Source: JAAYUK01 sp964392915
GTDB lineage: Bacteria > Nitrospirota > Thermodesulfovibrionia > Thermodesulfovibrionales > Dissulfurispiraceae
NCBI GenBank assembly: GCA_964392915.1
Contig: CAYMRS010000008.1
Location: forward strand, 1-64,000
Length of the DNA stretch: 64,000 nt
Reading direction: 5' to 3'
The notes beneath the pieces were generated by a model that was not told the DNA's origin, did not search any database, and saw nothing but the letters and a program-made list of their open reading frames with translations. Positions 7,958 through 15,656 of the stretch are shown piece by piece. Both the position numbers and the translations under genes were made by a program. Positions within the stretch are counted from its first letter, which is position 1. Each line of letters starts with the position of its first letter.

Positions 7958-9858
7958 ATCATGTGCTTATAGCGTTCAATCACCAAATCCTGCACCTTGG
8001 TAATCAGGTGAAACGCCTCTTTCGCGGTCTTCTTTTCGAGATTGGTGAGTACGTCCGGGTTGATGAAGTTGTCCGGTATGTTCCCTTTTGCGACCTGGCC
8101 GAACTGATGCTGAATCCTCAGAAGCATGAGGAATTCAAATGCCTGTGCAAGTTCGTCGCCATACTCGCCGATGATGCTGTGCTGGCTTTTCAATACGCGG
8201 ATGCGGTTCAGGGTAGAGGTTTCCCTCACCTGTTTTTCGAGTGCGAAGAGCCGCACCAGATCGACAATCGGGGCGAGTCCCTTTATCTTTAGATTGAGCT
8301 TGTCTTTGTGTTCGCCGCCCTTTTCCACGACAAACGTTTTCAGGAAGCCGATTGGCGGCCGGTTTTTTATCGCCATGCTTGCGACGTAGCCAAGGAACAC
8401 CTTGCGATCTTTCAGATGCGAAGAGAGCGCTGTGCGCAGCTCTTCCGCCAGTGGGCTCTCCCCGTATACCGGACGAAAATCGAAAAAGGTGACTGAGTTG
8501 AGTACGGCATCGGCAGTCGGCATCGCAATCCATTGTGAAAAAAACTTTTTCCAGTTCCTGATTGGCTGACACCATTGCGGATTACTCGCCATAAAGTCGG
8601 CGGGGCAAAGCGGAAAACCGCATTGCACCAGACTGTTCCGCACAAAAGAGGTAAACCCCGAGAAGTAGCGTGTCGCGGCATCCGCCTCATGCGCCGACGC
8701 AGGGTCAGCGTAGATAATCGCATTATCCTGGTCGGTTCTGAAGGTCTGCTCCTTGCGTCCCTCGCTGCCGAATGCAATCCAGCAGTACCGAAGCGGCGGC
8801 TGTCCATACTTGCGCTCAGCTATCTCCAGGACCTTGCGGACAAGACGGTCATTAATCTCGGTTATGGCGCGGGCGATGCTGCCGGCTCGGGCGCCTTCCT
8901 TCAAAAGCATCCCGACTATCCCGTTGACCTGCCGCGATACCCCCGCAAGACCCTCCACGCTCTGCTGCTCTTCTATGTCCCGCGCAATGGACAGCGGTGA
9001 GTTGCCCTGCAGAAGCATCAGGTCGTGGTTGGTCAGCATCCCGCACATTACGCCGTCCTTCACGACCAGCAGATGATGAATGTTGTAGCGAATCATCTTC
9101 AGCACCGCTTCAAAGCAAAGATCGCGCGCATCGGAGCGGATTAAGGGGGCGCTCATGACATATCTCACCGGTTCGTTCACATCCCGGCCGCGCGCAACCA
9201 CCTTGCCGCGCAGGTCACGATCCGTTACAATTCCTGACGGCAGGCCGCCTGCATCGTTGAGTACCAGCGCGCTGACTTTGTTCTGGCACATTATCCCGGC
9301 TGCCTCCTGAATCGATATGCTCTCCGGCGCCGTGATGACATGCTTGGTGGCTATCTCCCCTACGGTCGCGGTGAACATGATTCGATCCGCTGAGGAGGTG
9401 GCTAGGCTTTTGTCGTGCATCTCCTTGAATGTCTTGTCTATATAGATATTGAGAAACGATTTCAGGAAAAAGTCCCGCACGCCTTCATTGGTGTCCAGAA
9501 GTTTGCGAACCGTTGTGCGGTCTATCTGGTAGCAAATGGCATCGTCCACCGTCACCACGCTTGCCCGGGCCTTGTCTCCCCCAAAAAGCGACAGGTAGCC
9601 GAACAGGTCGCCCTCGCTCCGGTAGTCAAGCGTTATGTCTCCCTCATCGGGCGTAGAGCGCGATACCCGCACTGCTCCCTTCTTTATGACGTACAGATAG
9701 CTGCTCGCCTTGCCGCCCTGCTTCAGTATCAGTGTGCCTTTCGGATAAAACTCCATGGTAACGCCATGCGCCACTGCGGTCAGCTGCTGCGTGTCCAGCA
9801 GCTGAAACGGCAGCACCTTGCCCAGAAAATCTGTCACTTCTTCGATCATCATGCCCAT
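7951..9858 (-). CDS. cNMP-binding/CBS/DUF294 nucleotidyltransferase-like signalling protein, copy 1
   Basis: This 635-residue protein has an N-terminal cyclic-nucleotide-binding domain (about 15-130), a CBS pair (about 165-290), a DUF294 nucleotidyltransferase-like domain (about 300-450; GSEGRKEQTFRTDQDNA) and a DUF294 substrate-binding C-terminal domain. The G-S-x-G-R and D-x-D residues of the GlnD/KNT-like fold are kept. Its first 382 codons are identical at DNA level to copy 2 at 12118-14037, after which the two diverge sharply. It heads a minus-strand run with the exonuclease, DUF485, actP and acs, so it probably senses adenine nucleotides to control acetate uptake. No Shine-Dalgarno precedes the ATG. 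Confidence 0.93.
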   Translation of the reverse strand: MGMMIEEVTDFLGKVLPFQLLDTQQLTAVAHGVTMEFYPKGTLILKQGGKASSYLYVIKKGAVRVSRSTPDEGDITLDYRSEGDLFGYLSLFGGDKARASVVTVDDAICYQIDRTTVRKLLDTNEGVRDFFLKSFLNIYIDKTFKEMHDKSLATSSADRIMFTATVGEIATKHVITAPESISIQEAAGIMCQNKVSALVLNDAGGLPSGIVTDRDLRGKVVARGRDVNEPVRYVMSAPLIRSDARDLCFEAVLKMIRYNIHHLLVVKDGVMCGMLTNHDLMLLQGNSPLSIARDIEEQQSVEGLAGVSRQVNGIVGMLLKEGARAGSIARAITEINDRLVRKVLEIAERKYGQPPLRYCWIAFGSEGRKEQTFRTDQDNAIIYADPASAHEADAATRYFSGFTSFVRNSLVQCGFPLCPADFMASNPQWCQPIRNWKKFFSQWIAMPTADAVLNSVTFFDFRPVYGESPLAEELRTALSSHLKDRKVFLGYVASMAIKNRPPIGFLKTFVVEKGGEHKDKLNLKIKGLAPIVDLVRLFALEKQVRETSTLNRIRVLKSQHSIIGEYGDELAQAFEFLMLLRIQHQFGQVAKGNIPDNFINPDVLTNLEKKTAKEAFHLITKVQDLVIERYKHMIW

Positions 9859-9869
9859 TGAATAAGCAA
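8713..9869. repeat. 1157-bp identical tract, copy 1
   Basis: I see no mismatch between this stretch and 12892-14048, a constant offset of 4179 bp. It covers the first 382 codons of the DUF294 gene plus 11 bp upstream. It ends inside the codons for DQDNAII on one side and just before the start-proximal promoter-like motif on the other. Beyond the ends the sequences differ at once. Confidence 0.95.
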
Positions 9870-9880
9870 AGTTTATGCCA
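9866..9880 (-). promoter_or_regulatory. Sigma-54-like -24/-12 motif before DUF294 copy 1
   Basis: On the minus strand TGGCATAAACTTTGC has the GG and GC of a sigma-54 promoter 12 bp apart, as required. A similar motif precedes copy 2. It is so close to the gene that the predicted start of transcription would fall at the first codons (MGMM), so translation would have to begin at Met3 or Met4. It may be chance. Confidence 0.3.
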
Positions 9881-10025
9881 TTTAGTTATAGAGATAATGG
9901 AGATCATGAATAAAACCATGCTGCATCAATATGTTATATATATATTGCATAAGGCAGGACGTTAATCATAAATAGCTCGAACGTTGTGAAAAAAGGTTAC
10001 ATTTCGCGATTGGTAGTTACAATAG

Positions 10026-10066
10026 GTAACAGGGGTAAGCGATGATATTCAGCTCACCCCTGTTAC
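10026..10066. terminator. Hairpin between the two transporter cassettes
   Basis: GTAACAGGGGT (10026-10036) and ACCCCTGTTAC (10056-10066) form a perfect 11-bp stem. It lies 17 bp past the stop codon of the second symporter gene on the minus strand. There is no T tract, so termination efficiency is uncertain. The rest of 9881-10082 is AT-rich with no gene. Confidence 0.55.
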
Positions 10067-10082
10067 TCCTTGTGATTAATTA

Positions 10083-11693
10083 CTATTTTTCTTCAGCATG
10101 CGCAAGCGCGAAGAAATTGTCGACATCGCCGCGGTCTTTTGTAAACGCCGTCACGAGCAGTATTGCCAAAAATGACGCCGTAATGCTGTAAATTCCGGGA
10201 CTGCCGACCACCGTCAAACCAAGAAACGACTTGACTCCGGACAGGTGCAGGATGATAAACAGCGAGGCGACCGTCAGTCCGGTCACAATCCCGGCAACCG
10301 CGGCCTGCCTGGTAAAGCGCTTCCACCAAAGGGTACAGACGAGCGCCGGGAACAAAGCGCTTGCCGCCATGCCAAATGCAAGGGTAACGAGCCATGCCAC
10401 GTTTTCTCCCTTCAGCAGCAGGGCAATCATTATGGCGATACCCGACATCACCGCGGTCGTGATGCGCGCAATCCGGATCTCGTCTTTTTCACTTGCGTTT
10501 TTATTGATGAAGCTGGCGTACAGGTCGCGGGTTATGCTTGATGAAGTGGCGATAAGCAGCCCTGCTGCTGTGCTGAGCATTGCCGCAACAGCTCCCGCTG
10601 CGGCAATTCCCATCAGAAAATCACCGCCCATCAGCTTGCTGGTTAGCAGCACTGGCATATTGGTGGCAAGCCCGACCTTCTTTGCAAGAATCCAGTCGAG
10701 CAGCTGCGGATAGAGCAGGTACATGGACATGAATCCCACAAGGATTGCCGCTATATAAAATAGTCCGATCGCTATCAGGACGACCGCAACGCTTTTTTTT
10801 GCATCCGCTGCCGTCGGCACGGTATAAAATCTGATGAGGATATGCGGCAATCCGGCGGTTCCGAACACAAGAGCTAAAACCGTGCTGAGCTGTGCGATCA
10901 CGGTAGGAGTCATGATTCCGGGCGTCATCGCCGAAGGAGCCGCAGGCAGCGCGCCTTTCACGGCCTGAATAGCCGCGAGACTCTCAAGCTGTGTCGCAGC
11001 CCTTACCTTTTCGCCGGCTTTCGCGGCGACATCGGGAGGAACGGTCATATTCATTATGTCAAAGAGCTTGACGAAGCTGCCGTCGAATACGACAAAAAGA
11101 ACAAGAACTACGATAAAGACCATCACGCCCCAGAGAAGCACTCCCTGAATTATTTGGTTATAGGTTGTTGCCCGCATGCCCCCGAGCACTATGTAGGCGC
11201 CCATGAGGATGCCGACCGCAATGGTCACCACCTTGAAGTCCCAGCCCAGCACCAGCTCAAACAGGATGCCGGCTCCGAGAATCTGCGGAACGAGATAAAA
11301 GACGGAGATAACAATGGTTGAGAGCATGACCGCTATCTTGATTGGCGCCCACTTGAACCGTTTATAGAGCGCGTCGGCCACCGTATAGGTGCCAACATTT
11401 CTGAGAGGGCCTGCTATCAGCATAAGCACTGCCATATAGCCGCCAAAAAAACCTATTCCAATCCATATGCGGTCAATGCCCGCCAGGGCGATGGCGCCTG
11501 CCACCCCGAGAAAACTCGCGGCACTCAGGTAGTCGCCGACCAGCGCGATGCCATTCTGCATCCAGGATATCTTCCGGCCCGCCACATAAAACTCAGCCGT
11601 GGAGGTCATCCATCGGCGGCTGTAATATGCTACAAAGATAGTGATCACGACCGACAACACAACGAGAATCAGGACTATAGGATTTGCAATCAT
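10083..11693 (-). CDS. Second sodium:solute symporter, acetate-symporter-like
   Basis: This 536-residue membrane protein is a paralogue of the ActP-like protein. It shares EFYVAGRKISWMQNGIALVGDYLSAASFLG near the N-terminus and the FGTAGLPHILIRFYTVP loop. It differs by an inserted Ala/Pro-rich hydrophilic loop of about 50 residues around 215-265 (NMTVPPDVAAKAGEKVRA...), which separates it from classical ActP and suggests another monocarboxylate. The gene starts 4 bp after the DUF485-type small gene, forming a two-component transporter unit preceded by DUF294 copy 2. It lacks an adjacent acyl-CoA synthetase of its own. Confidence 0.9.
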   Translation of the reverse strand: MIANPIVLILVVLSVVITIFVAYYSRRWMTSTAEFYVAGRKISWMQNGIALVGDYLSAASFLGVAGAIALAGIDRIWIGIGFFGGYMAVLMLIAGPLRNVGTYTVADALYKRFKWAPIKIAVMLSTIVISVFYLVPQILGAGILFELVLGWDFKVVTIAVGILMGAYIVLGGMRATTYNQIIQGVLLWGVMVFIVVLVLFVVFDGSFVKLFDIMNMTVPPDVAAKAGEKVRAATQLESLAAIQAVKGALPAAPSAMTPGIMTPTVIAQLSTVLALVFGTAGLPHILIRFYTVPTAADAKKSVAVVLIAIGLFYIAAILVGFMSMYLLYPQLLDWILAKKVGLATNMPVLLTSKLMGGDFLMGIAAAGAVAAMLSTAAGLLIATSSSITRDLYASFINKNASEKDEIRIARITTAVMSGIAIMIALLLKGENVAWLVTLAFGMAASALFPALVCTLWWKRFTRQAAVAGIVTGLTVASLFIILHLSGVKSFLGLTVVGSPGIYSITASFLAILLVTAFTKDRGDVDNFFALAHAEEK

Positions 11694-11697
11694 GCCA

Positions 11698-11952
11698 TTA
11701 CCTCCACACTTTAAAGTACAAATACGCCAAAAACCACGAAACCGGGAAGATCATCAGCGACAAAACCAGACCGAGAGGGAGCCCCGCAACCGGGATTCCG
11801 GCAATCTCCTTAAACGGAGGGGTGACCAGTATCGCCACTCCGACATAAAAAACAAAAAAAACGAGAAAAAAACCGAAGCTCGTGAAGAGCCTGCTTCGAT
11901 ATCGTAGGCCCCCCCCTGCTCCAGAAATTACGGCCTTTGTGCTTTCTGCCAT
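11698..11952 (-). CDS. Small membrane subunit of the second symporter (DUF485-like)
   Basis: This 84-residue protein has two transmembrane helices (FFLVFFVFYVGVAILV and LGLVLSLMIFPVSWFLAYLYF) and a charged N-terminus. The arrangement matches DUF485 proteins, although sequence similarity to the 102-residue copy at 6820-7128 is low. AGGAGGT lies 8 bp upstream of the ATG. Its stop is 4 bp from the symporter start. It is probably a stability or regulatory partner of the transporter, which is inference from context. Confidence 0.8.
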   Translation of the reverse strand: MAESTKAVISGAGGGLRYRSRLFTSFGFFLVFFVFYVGVAILVTPPFKEIAGIPVAGLPLGLVLSLMIFPVSWFLAYLYFKVWR

Positions 11953-12117
11953 GGTCTTTTACCTCCTGTTTCATTGTTATTACTCGACCCTGAAGCACGG
12001 CCGACGGGCTGGGCACCGCCCTAAGAAACACTCCGGGAATGTATGCACTCCTGAGCCGTCAGGCGCCTGACGACCAGAACATGCAGGCTTTGCAAGCACG
12101 CGCGGATTATTTTCCGA

Positions 12118-14037
12118 TCATGATCTCAAAGAACCCTGCCAGTATCTGTGTTCGAGAATCTTGTCCTGAAGCTTGGAAAGCAGAAGGAAGACATCCTTCA
12201 GCCCCTTTCTCTCAAGATTGCTGAGGTCTTTCGGATTTATGAAATTATCGGGCTGCATACCGATATTTATCTGTTGCATCTGATGCTGAACCCTCAGAAG
12301 CATGAGGAATTCAAACGCACAGGCAAGATTGTCAGCATAGTCTTCAATAAATCCCTGTTTTTCACGCAACTGTGCTATCCTTTGGAGCGTCGAGGTCTCC
12401 TCAATCCCCTTTTCGAGCGACCACAATCGAATTATGTCAATAAGCGGAGCCAGACCCCGCACCTTAATGTCAAACTTCTCCTTCTGGGCGCCGCTTTTCT
12501 CGACAATAAACGTCTTTAAAAAGCCGAGCGGCGGCCTGTTCTGGGTTGCAAAGTCTGCCATATTGGCAAAAAGCGCATGGGGTTTTTCAGCAAGCAACTC
12601 GCTGATAAATGTCCTGAGCTCAGCGGCCAGCGAACTATCTCCATATATGGGCCTGAAGTCAAACAAAATTGTATATGCGAGGACAGACTCGGCTGTGGGG
12701 GAGATGGTCCATCTGGCAAAGTTGTTTTTCCATTCGGAAAGAGCAACCCGCCACTTGGGATTACTCGCCATGTAGTCGGCCGGACAAAGCGGAAAACCGC
12801 ATTGCATGAGACTGTCGCGAACATACAGCGAAAATTCCTGAAAATATGCATTTGCGGCAAACGCCCGTTCAGGGGTTGATGGATCTTCATGGATAATCGC
12901 ATTATCCTGGTCGGTTCTGAAGGTCTGCTCCTTGCGTCCCTCGCTGCCGAATGCAATCCAGCAGTACCGAAGCGGCGGCTGTCCATACTTGCGCTCAGCT
13001 ATCTCCAGGACCTTGCGGACAAGACGGTCATTAATCTCGGTTATGGCGCGGGCGATGCTGCCGGCTCGGGCGCCTTCCTTCAAAAGCATCCCGACTATCC
13101 CGTTGACCTGCCGCGATACCCCCGCAAGACCCTCCACGCTCTGCTGCTCTTCTATGTCCCGCGCAATGGACAGCGGTGAGTTGCCCTGCAGAAGCATCAG
13201 GTCGTGGTTGGTCAGCATCCCGCACATTACGCCGTCCTTCACGACCAGCAGATGATGAATGTTGTAGCGAATCATCTTCAGCACCGCTTCAAAGCAAAGA
13301 TCGCGCGCATCGGAGCGGATTAAGGGGGCGCTCATGACATATCTCACCGGTTCGTTCACATCCCGGCCGCGCGCAACCACCTTGCCGCGCAGGTCACGAT
13401 CCGTTACAATTCCTGACGGCAGGCCGCCTGCATCGTTGAGTACCAGCGCGCTGACTTTGTTCTGGCACATTATCCCGGCTGCCTCCTGAATCGATATGCT
13501 CTCCGGCGCCGTGATGACATGCTTGGTGGCTATCTCCCCTACGGTCGCGGTGAACATGATTCGATCCGCTGAGGAGGTGGCTAGGCTTTTGTCGTGCATC
13601 TCCTTGAATGTCTTGTCTATATAGATATTGAGAAACGATTTCAGGAAAAAGTCCCGCACGCCTTCATTGGTGTCCAGAAGTTTGCGAACCGTTGTGCGGT
13701 CTATCTGGTAGCAAATGGCATCGTCCACCGTCACCACGCTTGCCCGGGCCTTGTCTCCCCCAAAAAGCGACAGGTAGCCGAACAGGTCGCCCTCGCTCCG
13801 GTAGTCAAGCGTTATGTCTCCCTCATCGGGCGTAGAGCGCGATACCCGCACTGCTCCCTTCTTTATGACGTACAGATAGCTGCTCGCCTTGCCGCCCTGC
13901 TTCAGTATCAGTGTGCCTTTCGGATAAAACTCCATGGTAACGCCATGCGCCACTGCGGTCAGCTGCTGCGTGTCCAGCAGCTGAAACGGCAGCACCTTGC
14001 CCAGAAAATCTGTCACTTCTTCGATCATCATGCCCAT
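12118..14037 (-). CDS. cNMP-binding/CBS/DUF294 nucleotidyltransferase-like signalling protein, copy 2
   Basis: This 639-residue protein has the same domain order as copy 1. Residues 1-382 (cNMP domain, CBS pair and the start of the nucleotidyltransferase core through DQDNAII) are identical. Residues 383-639 are a clearly diverged paralogue that still aligns (QCGFPLCPADYMASNPKW against QCGFPLCPADFMASNPQW). The C-terminal half is the partner or substrate-binding part, so the two proteins would share sensor input but differ in output. The gene stands 165 bp upstream of the second DUF485/symporter pair and lacks the exonuclease gene of the first cassette. The boundary suggests gene conversion. 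Confidence 0.93.
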   Translation of the reverse strand: MGMMIEEVTDFLGKVLPFQLLDTQQLTAVAHGVTMEFYPKGTLILKQGGKASSYLYVIKKGAVRVSRSTPDEGDITLDYRSEGDLFGYLSLFGGDKARASVVTVDDAICYQIDRTTVRKLLDTNEGVRDFFLKSFLNIYIDKTFKEMHDKSLATSSADRIMFTATVGEIATKHVITAPESISIQEAAGIMCQNKVSALVLNDAGGLPSGIVTDRDLRGKVVARGRDVNEPVRYVMSAPLIRSDARDLCFEAVLKMIRYNIHHLLVVKDGVMCGMLTNHDLMLLQGNSPLSIARDIEEQQSVEGLAGVSRQVNGIVGMLLKEGARAGSIARAITEINDRLVRKVLEIAERKYGQPPLRYCWIAFGSEGRKEQTFRTDQDNAIIHEDPSTPERAFAANAYFQEFSLYVRDSLMQCGFPLCPADYMASNPKWRVALSEWKNNFARWTISPTAESVLAYTILFDFRPIYGDSSLAAELRTFISELLAEKPHALFANMADFATQNRPPLGFLKTFIVEKSGAQKEKFDIKVRGLAPLIDIIRLWSLEKGIEETSTLQRIAQLREKQGFIEDYADNLACAFEFLMLLRVQHQMQQINIGMQPDNFINPKDLSNLERKGLKDVFLLLSKLQDKILEHRYWQGSLRS

Positions 14038-14048
14038 TGAATAAGCAA
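12892..14048. repeat. 1157-bp identical tract, copy 2
   Basis: This is the partner of 8713-9869. It ends in coding sequence at 12892 and 11 bp upstream of the gene start at 14048. The next 11 bp still agree at 9 positions, then similarity is lost. Confidence 0.95.
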
Positions 14049-14348
14049 TGCTTATGCCAACCGTTGTAAAATCTTATACCAAAAAGGAAAGTATCTTTCT
14101 AAATCAATAGGTTATTTTGCAAGATGGCTACTGCAACTCTATTGTGAGTCAGGGATAATTGTGAATAAAGGTGACGCGCTATCGGCTATAAGCTACGAAA
14201 AGTAACGTTCATTGTAATGCTCGACAGGCTCAACTTCACCCATTCTGCCCTTGACATCTGCCTAGACAGTGGTGCAATCGTCCTCAAAAACTGCTATAAT
14301 CTGCGAATGGAGCATGTATGAACCGGCAGATGAAAGAGAGGAACGGCT
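14041..14348. other. Gene-free stretch upstream of DUF294 copy 2 and the zinc-ribbon gene
   Basis: About 300 bp between divergent genes. It holds the -24/-12-like motif on the minus strand and, on the plus strand, a TATAAT at 14295-14300 that may serve the zinc-ribbon gene at 14349. A TTGACA at 14251 is too far away to pair with it. I see no gene or RNA here. Confidence 0.5.
14045..14059 (-). promoter_or_regulatory. Sigma-54-like -24/-12 motif before DUF294 copy 2
   Basis: On the minus strand TGGCATAAGCATTGC keeps the GG/GC pair at the 12-bp distance of sigma-54 promoters. Compared with copy 1, two bases differ, both in the variable middle. Part of this motif lies outside the identical tract, so its preservation is mildly informative. 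Confidence 0.3.
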
Positions 14349-14516
14349 ATGCCCGCATATGATTTCACCTGCAAGAATTGCAAGAAGGAATTTACGGCGT
14401 TTTACTCAATCGGCGAGTACCAAAAAAGCCCGGCAATCAAGTGTCCGCAGTGCGGAAGCGATAACATTCAACGGAAGTTTTCAGGGGTCTTCGCAAAGAC
14501 CAGCAAAAAATCTTAG
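14349..14516 (+). CDS. FmdB-type zinc-ribbon protein (55 aa)
   Basis: This small protein reads MPAYDFTCKNCKKEF... and carries two CxxC knuckles, CKNC near residue 8 and CPQC near residue 32, which would bind one zinc ion. The N-terminal MPAYDFTC is the classic start of the FmdB/CxxC_CxxC_SSSS family of putative regulatory zinc ribbons. The tail FSGVFAKTSKKS is also usual. GAGAGG lies about 8 bp before the ATG. Function in this family is unproven. The gene stands alone on the plus strand between DUF294 copy 2 and the transposase remnant. Confidence 0.88.
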   Translation: MPAYDFTCKNCKKEFTAFYSIGEYQKSPAIKCPQCGSDNIQRKFSGVFAKTSKKS

Positions 14517-14525
14517 CCGCGGATG

Positions 14526-14544
14526 CCGGCCGATGCGGGGCCGG
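14526..14544 (+). terminator. Hairpin after the zinc-ribbon gene
   Basis: CCGGCC (14526-14531) and GGCCGG (14539-14544) form a GC-only stem with a 7-nt loop, 9 bp past the stop codon. It is followed by ATAAAA rather than T residues, so it is only a possible terminator. Confidence 0.4.
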
Positions 14545-14746
14545 ATAAAAGGTCTTCAGGTCGCCGAATTCCGGTAGTTTCGGCTATTGAATCGGATTGC
14601 CTGTCCGTTGAGCTGCGCGGACTGAAACGTTTTTTCTCCGGGCTGTGCCCTGATCAAGAAAAAGCCTTCAGGGAATATTGTTCGAACAGGGACTCCTGAA
14701 GCTCCTTAATTACGGAGAAGACCTCGAGGAGAGTAGGGCGCTCCAC
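14545..14746. other. Flank of the insertion-sequence remnant
   Basis: No gene is supported here. On the minus strand a short open segment (LLEVFSVIKELQESLFEQYSLKAFS) follows the transposase stop codon. It could be the tail of a decayed gene. Terminal inverted repeats of the insertion sequence could not be fixed. Confidence 0.3.
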
Positions 14747-15488
14747 CTAGCCCAGAATGGCCGGGTTAATATAGTTGCCGGCACGAAGCACTGCCGTTCT
14801 CAGCTCGCCTGTATCGGCATTGTAGATAATGAGGCAGTTGAGCCGCCGCGAAGCGGTCGGTTTCGAACTCCTGGTTCTTCGCCCGAGCGGAGCGAGGGTG
14901 ACAGGAGTTCCGGCTCAACTGCCTCATTCTTCCCCGAGCGGAGCGAGGGGAAGAACCAGCGGGTGGTACATGCAATGATCGTAGTATCCATGAATGAACG
15001 TCGGCTGCTGATTGCCATAGGTCGGGTCGTCTGTGCCGTCAAGGTCAAGAAGTATGATCCGCTTGGGTTTCTGTTTCTTCTTGCGCTGCACATACCGATC
15101 AACAAACAGCTCGGCCATCCGATACAGGTCTGAAATCGTTATCATATTTTCCAGGCGGCTCAAGGTCGGCTGCGACGCAAGGTCGGTATCCCGGAGATTT
15201 CTCTCACATGCCGCCTTCAGGCTCGGATCGCTTCTCAGTATATCCGGACGCTCTTCGGGACACTCTAATCTGCTAAACAACAAGTGTTCGCAGATTATGC
15301 TCTGTGTAGCGGCTATCTCTGCGGTCTATGATGCTCTCAGAAAGACCTTTGCTCAGTGAAAGACGCTCATCTGCCTGTCGCATCAATAGCAGCCCGCTGT
15401 CGGAGGGTATCTCTCCTCCACAGAAATCTACCATCAGCTTCTTTTTCCTCTTGAATCCAAAGCTCAGTTGTGTGCTACACTTTGTCAT
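14747..15488 (-). pseudogene. Decayed IS1380-family transposase
   Basis: Three fragments read in order on the minus strand. The first, from ATG 15488 behind GAGGAG, gives MTKCSTQLSFGF...GGEIPSDSGLLLMRQADERL and is typical of the IS1380 N-terminus. The second (about 15260-14962) gives ILRSDPSLKAACER...LASQPTLSRLEN...DLDGTDDPTYGNQQ...FIHGYYDHCMYHPL, including the DDE-region DLD motif. The third (about 14827-14750) gives IYNADTGELRTAVLRAGNYINPA. A frameshift with an internal deletion lies near 15270, a 130-bp palindromic insert separates the second and third parts, and the C-terminal half is missing. It cannot encode an active enzyme. Confidence 0.85.
14828..14961. repeat. Nested palindromic insert inside the transposase remnant
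   Basis: The insert splits the transposase reading frame between CMYHPL and IYNADTG. It contains a perfect 18-bp inverted repeat (14828-14845 with 14911-14928), a 9-bp inner one (14865-14873 with 14902-14910) and two copies of CCCGAGCGGAGCGAGGG (14882-14898 and 14933-14949). No protein is encoded. It resembles a small palindromic mobile element. Confidence 0.75.
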
Positions 15489-15656
15489 AGCCAACTCCTC
15501 TGTCTTGGTGTTTTTAAGTCCTTTCAAACTCAATGATACCAAAGATTCAGATGGAGTTGGCTTCTTTTTGTGTGATTTGTTTATGAATTATCTGGGCTAG
15601 TTTTCCCGAAGGTGTTGTAAAATAGATGCACATTTCAGACAGCGCAGGAGTTCATC

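Noticed and set aside
14828..14961. Repeated CCCGAGCGGAGCGAGGG units considered as a CRISPR array
   Set aside because: There are only two units, in a palindromic context, with no regular spacers and no cas genes.
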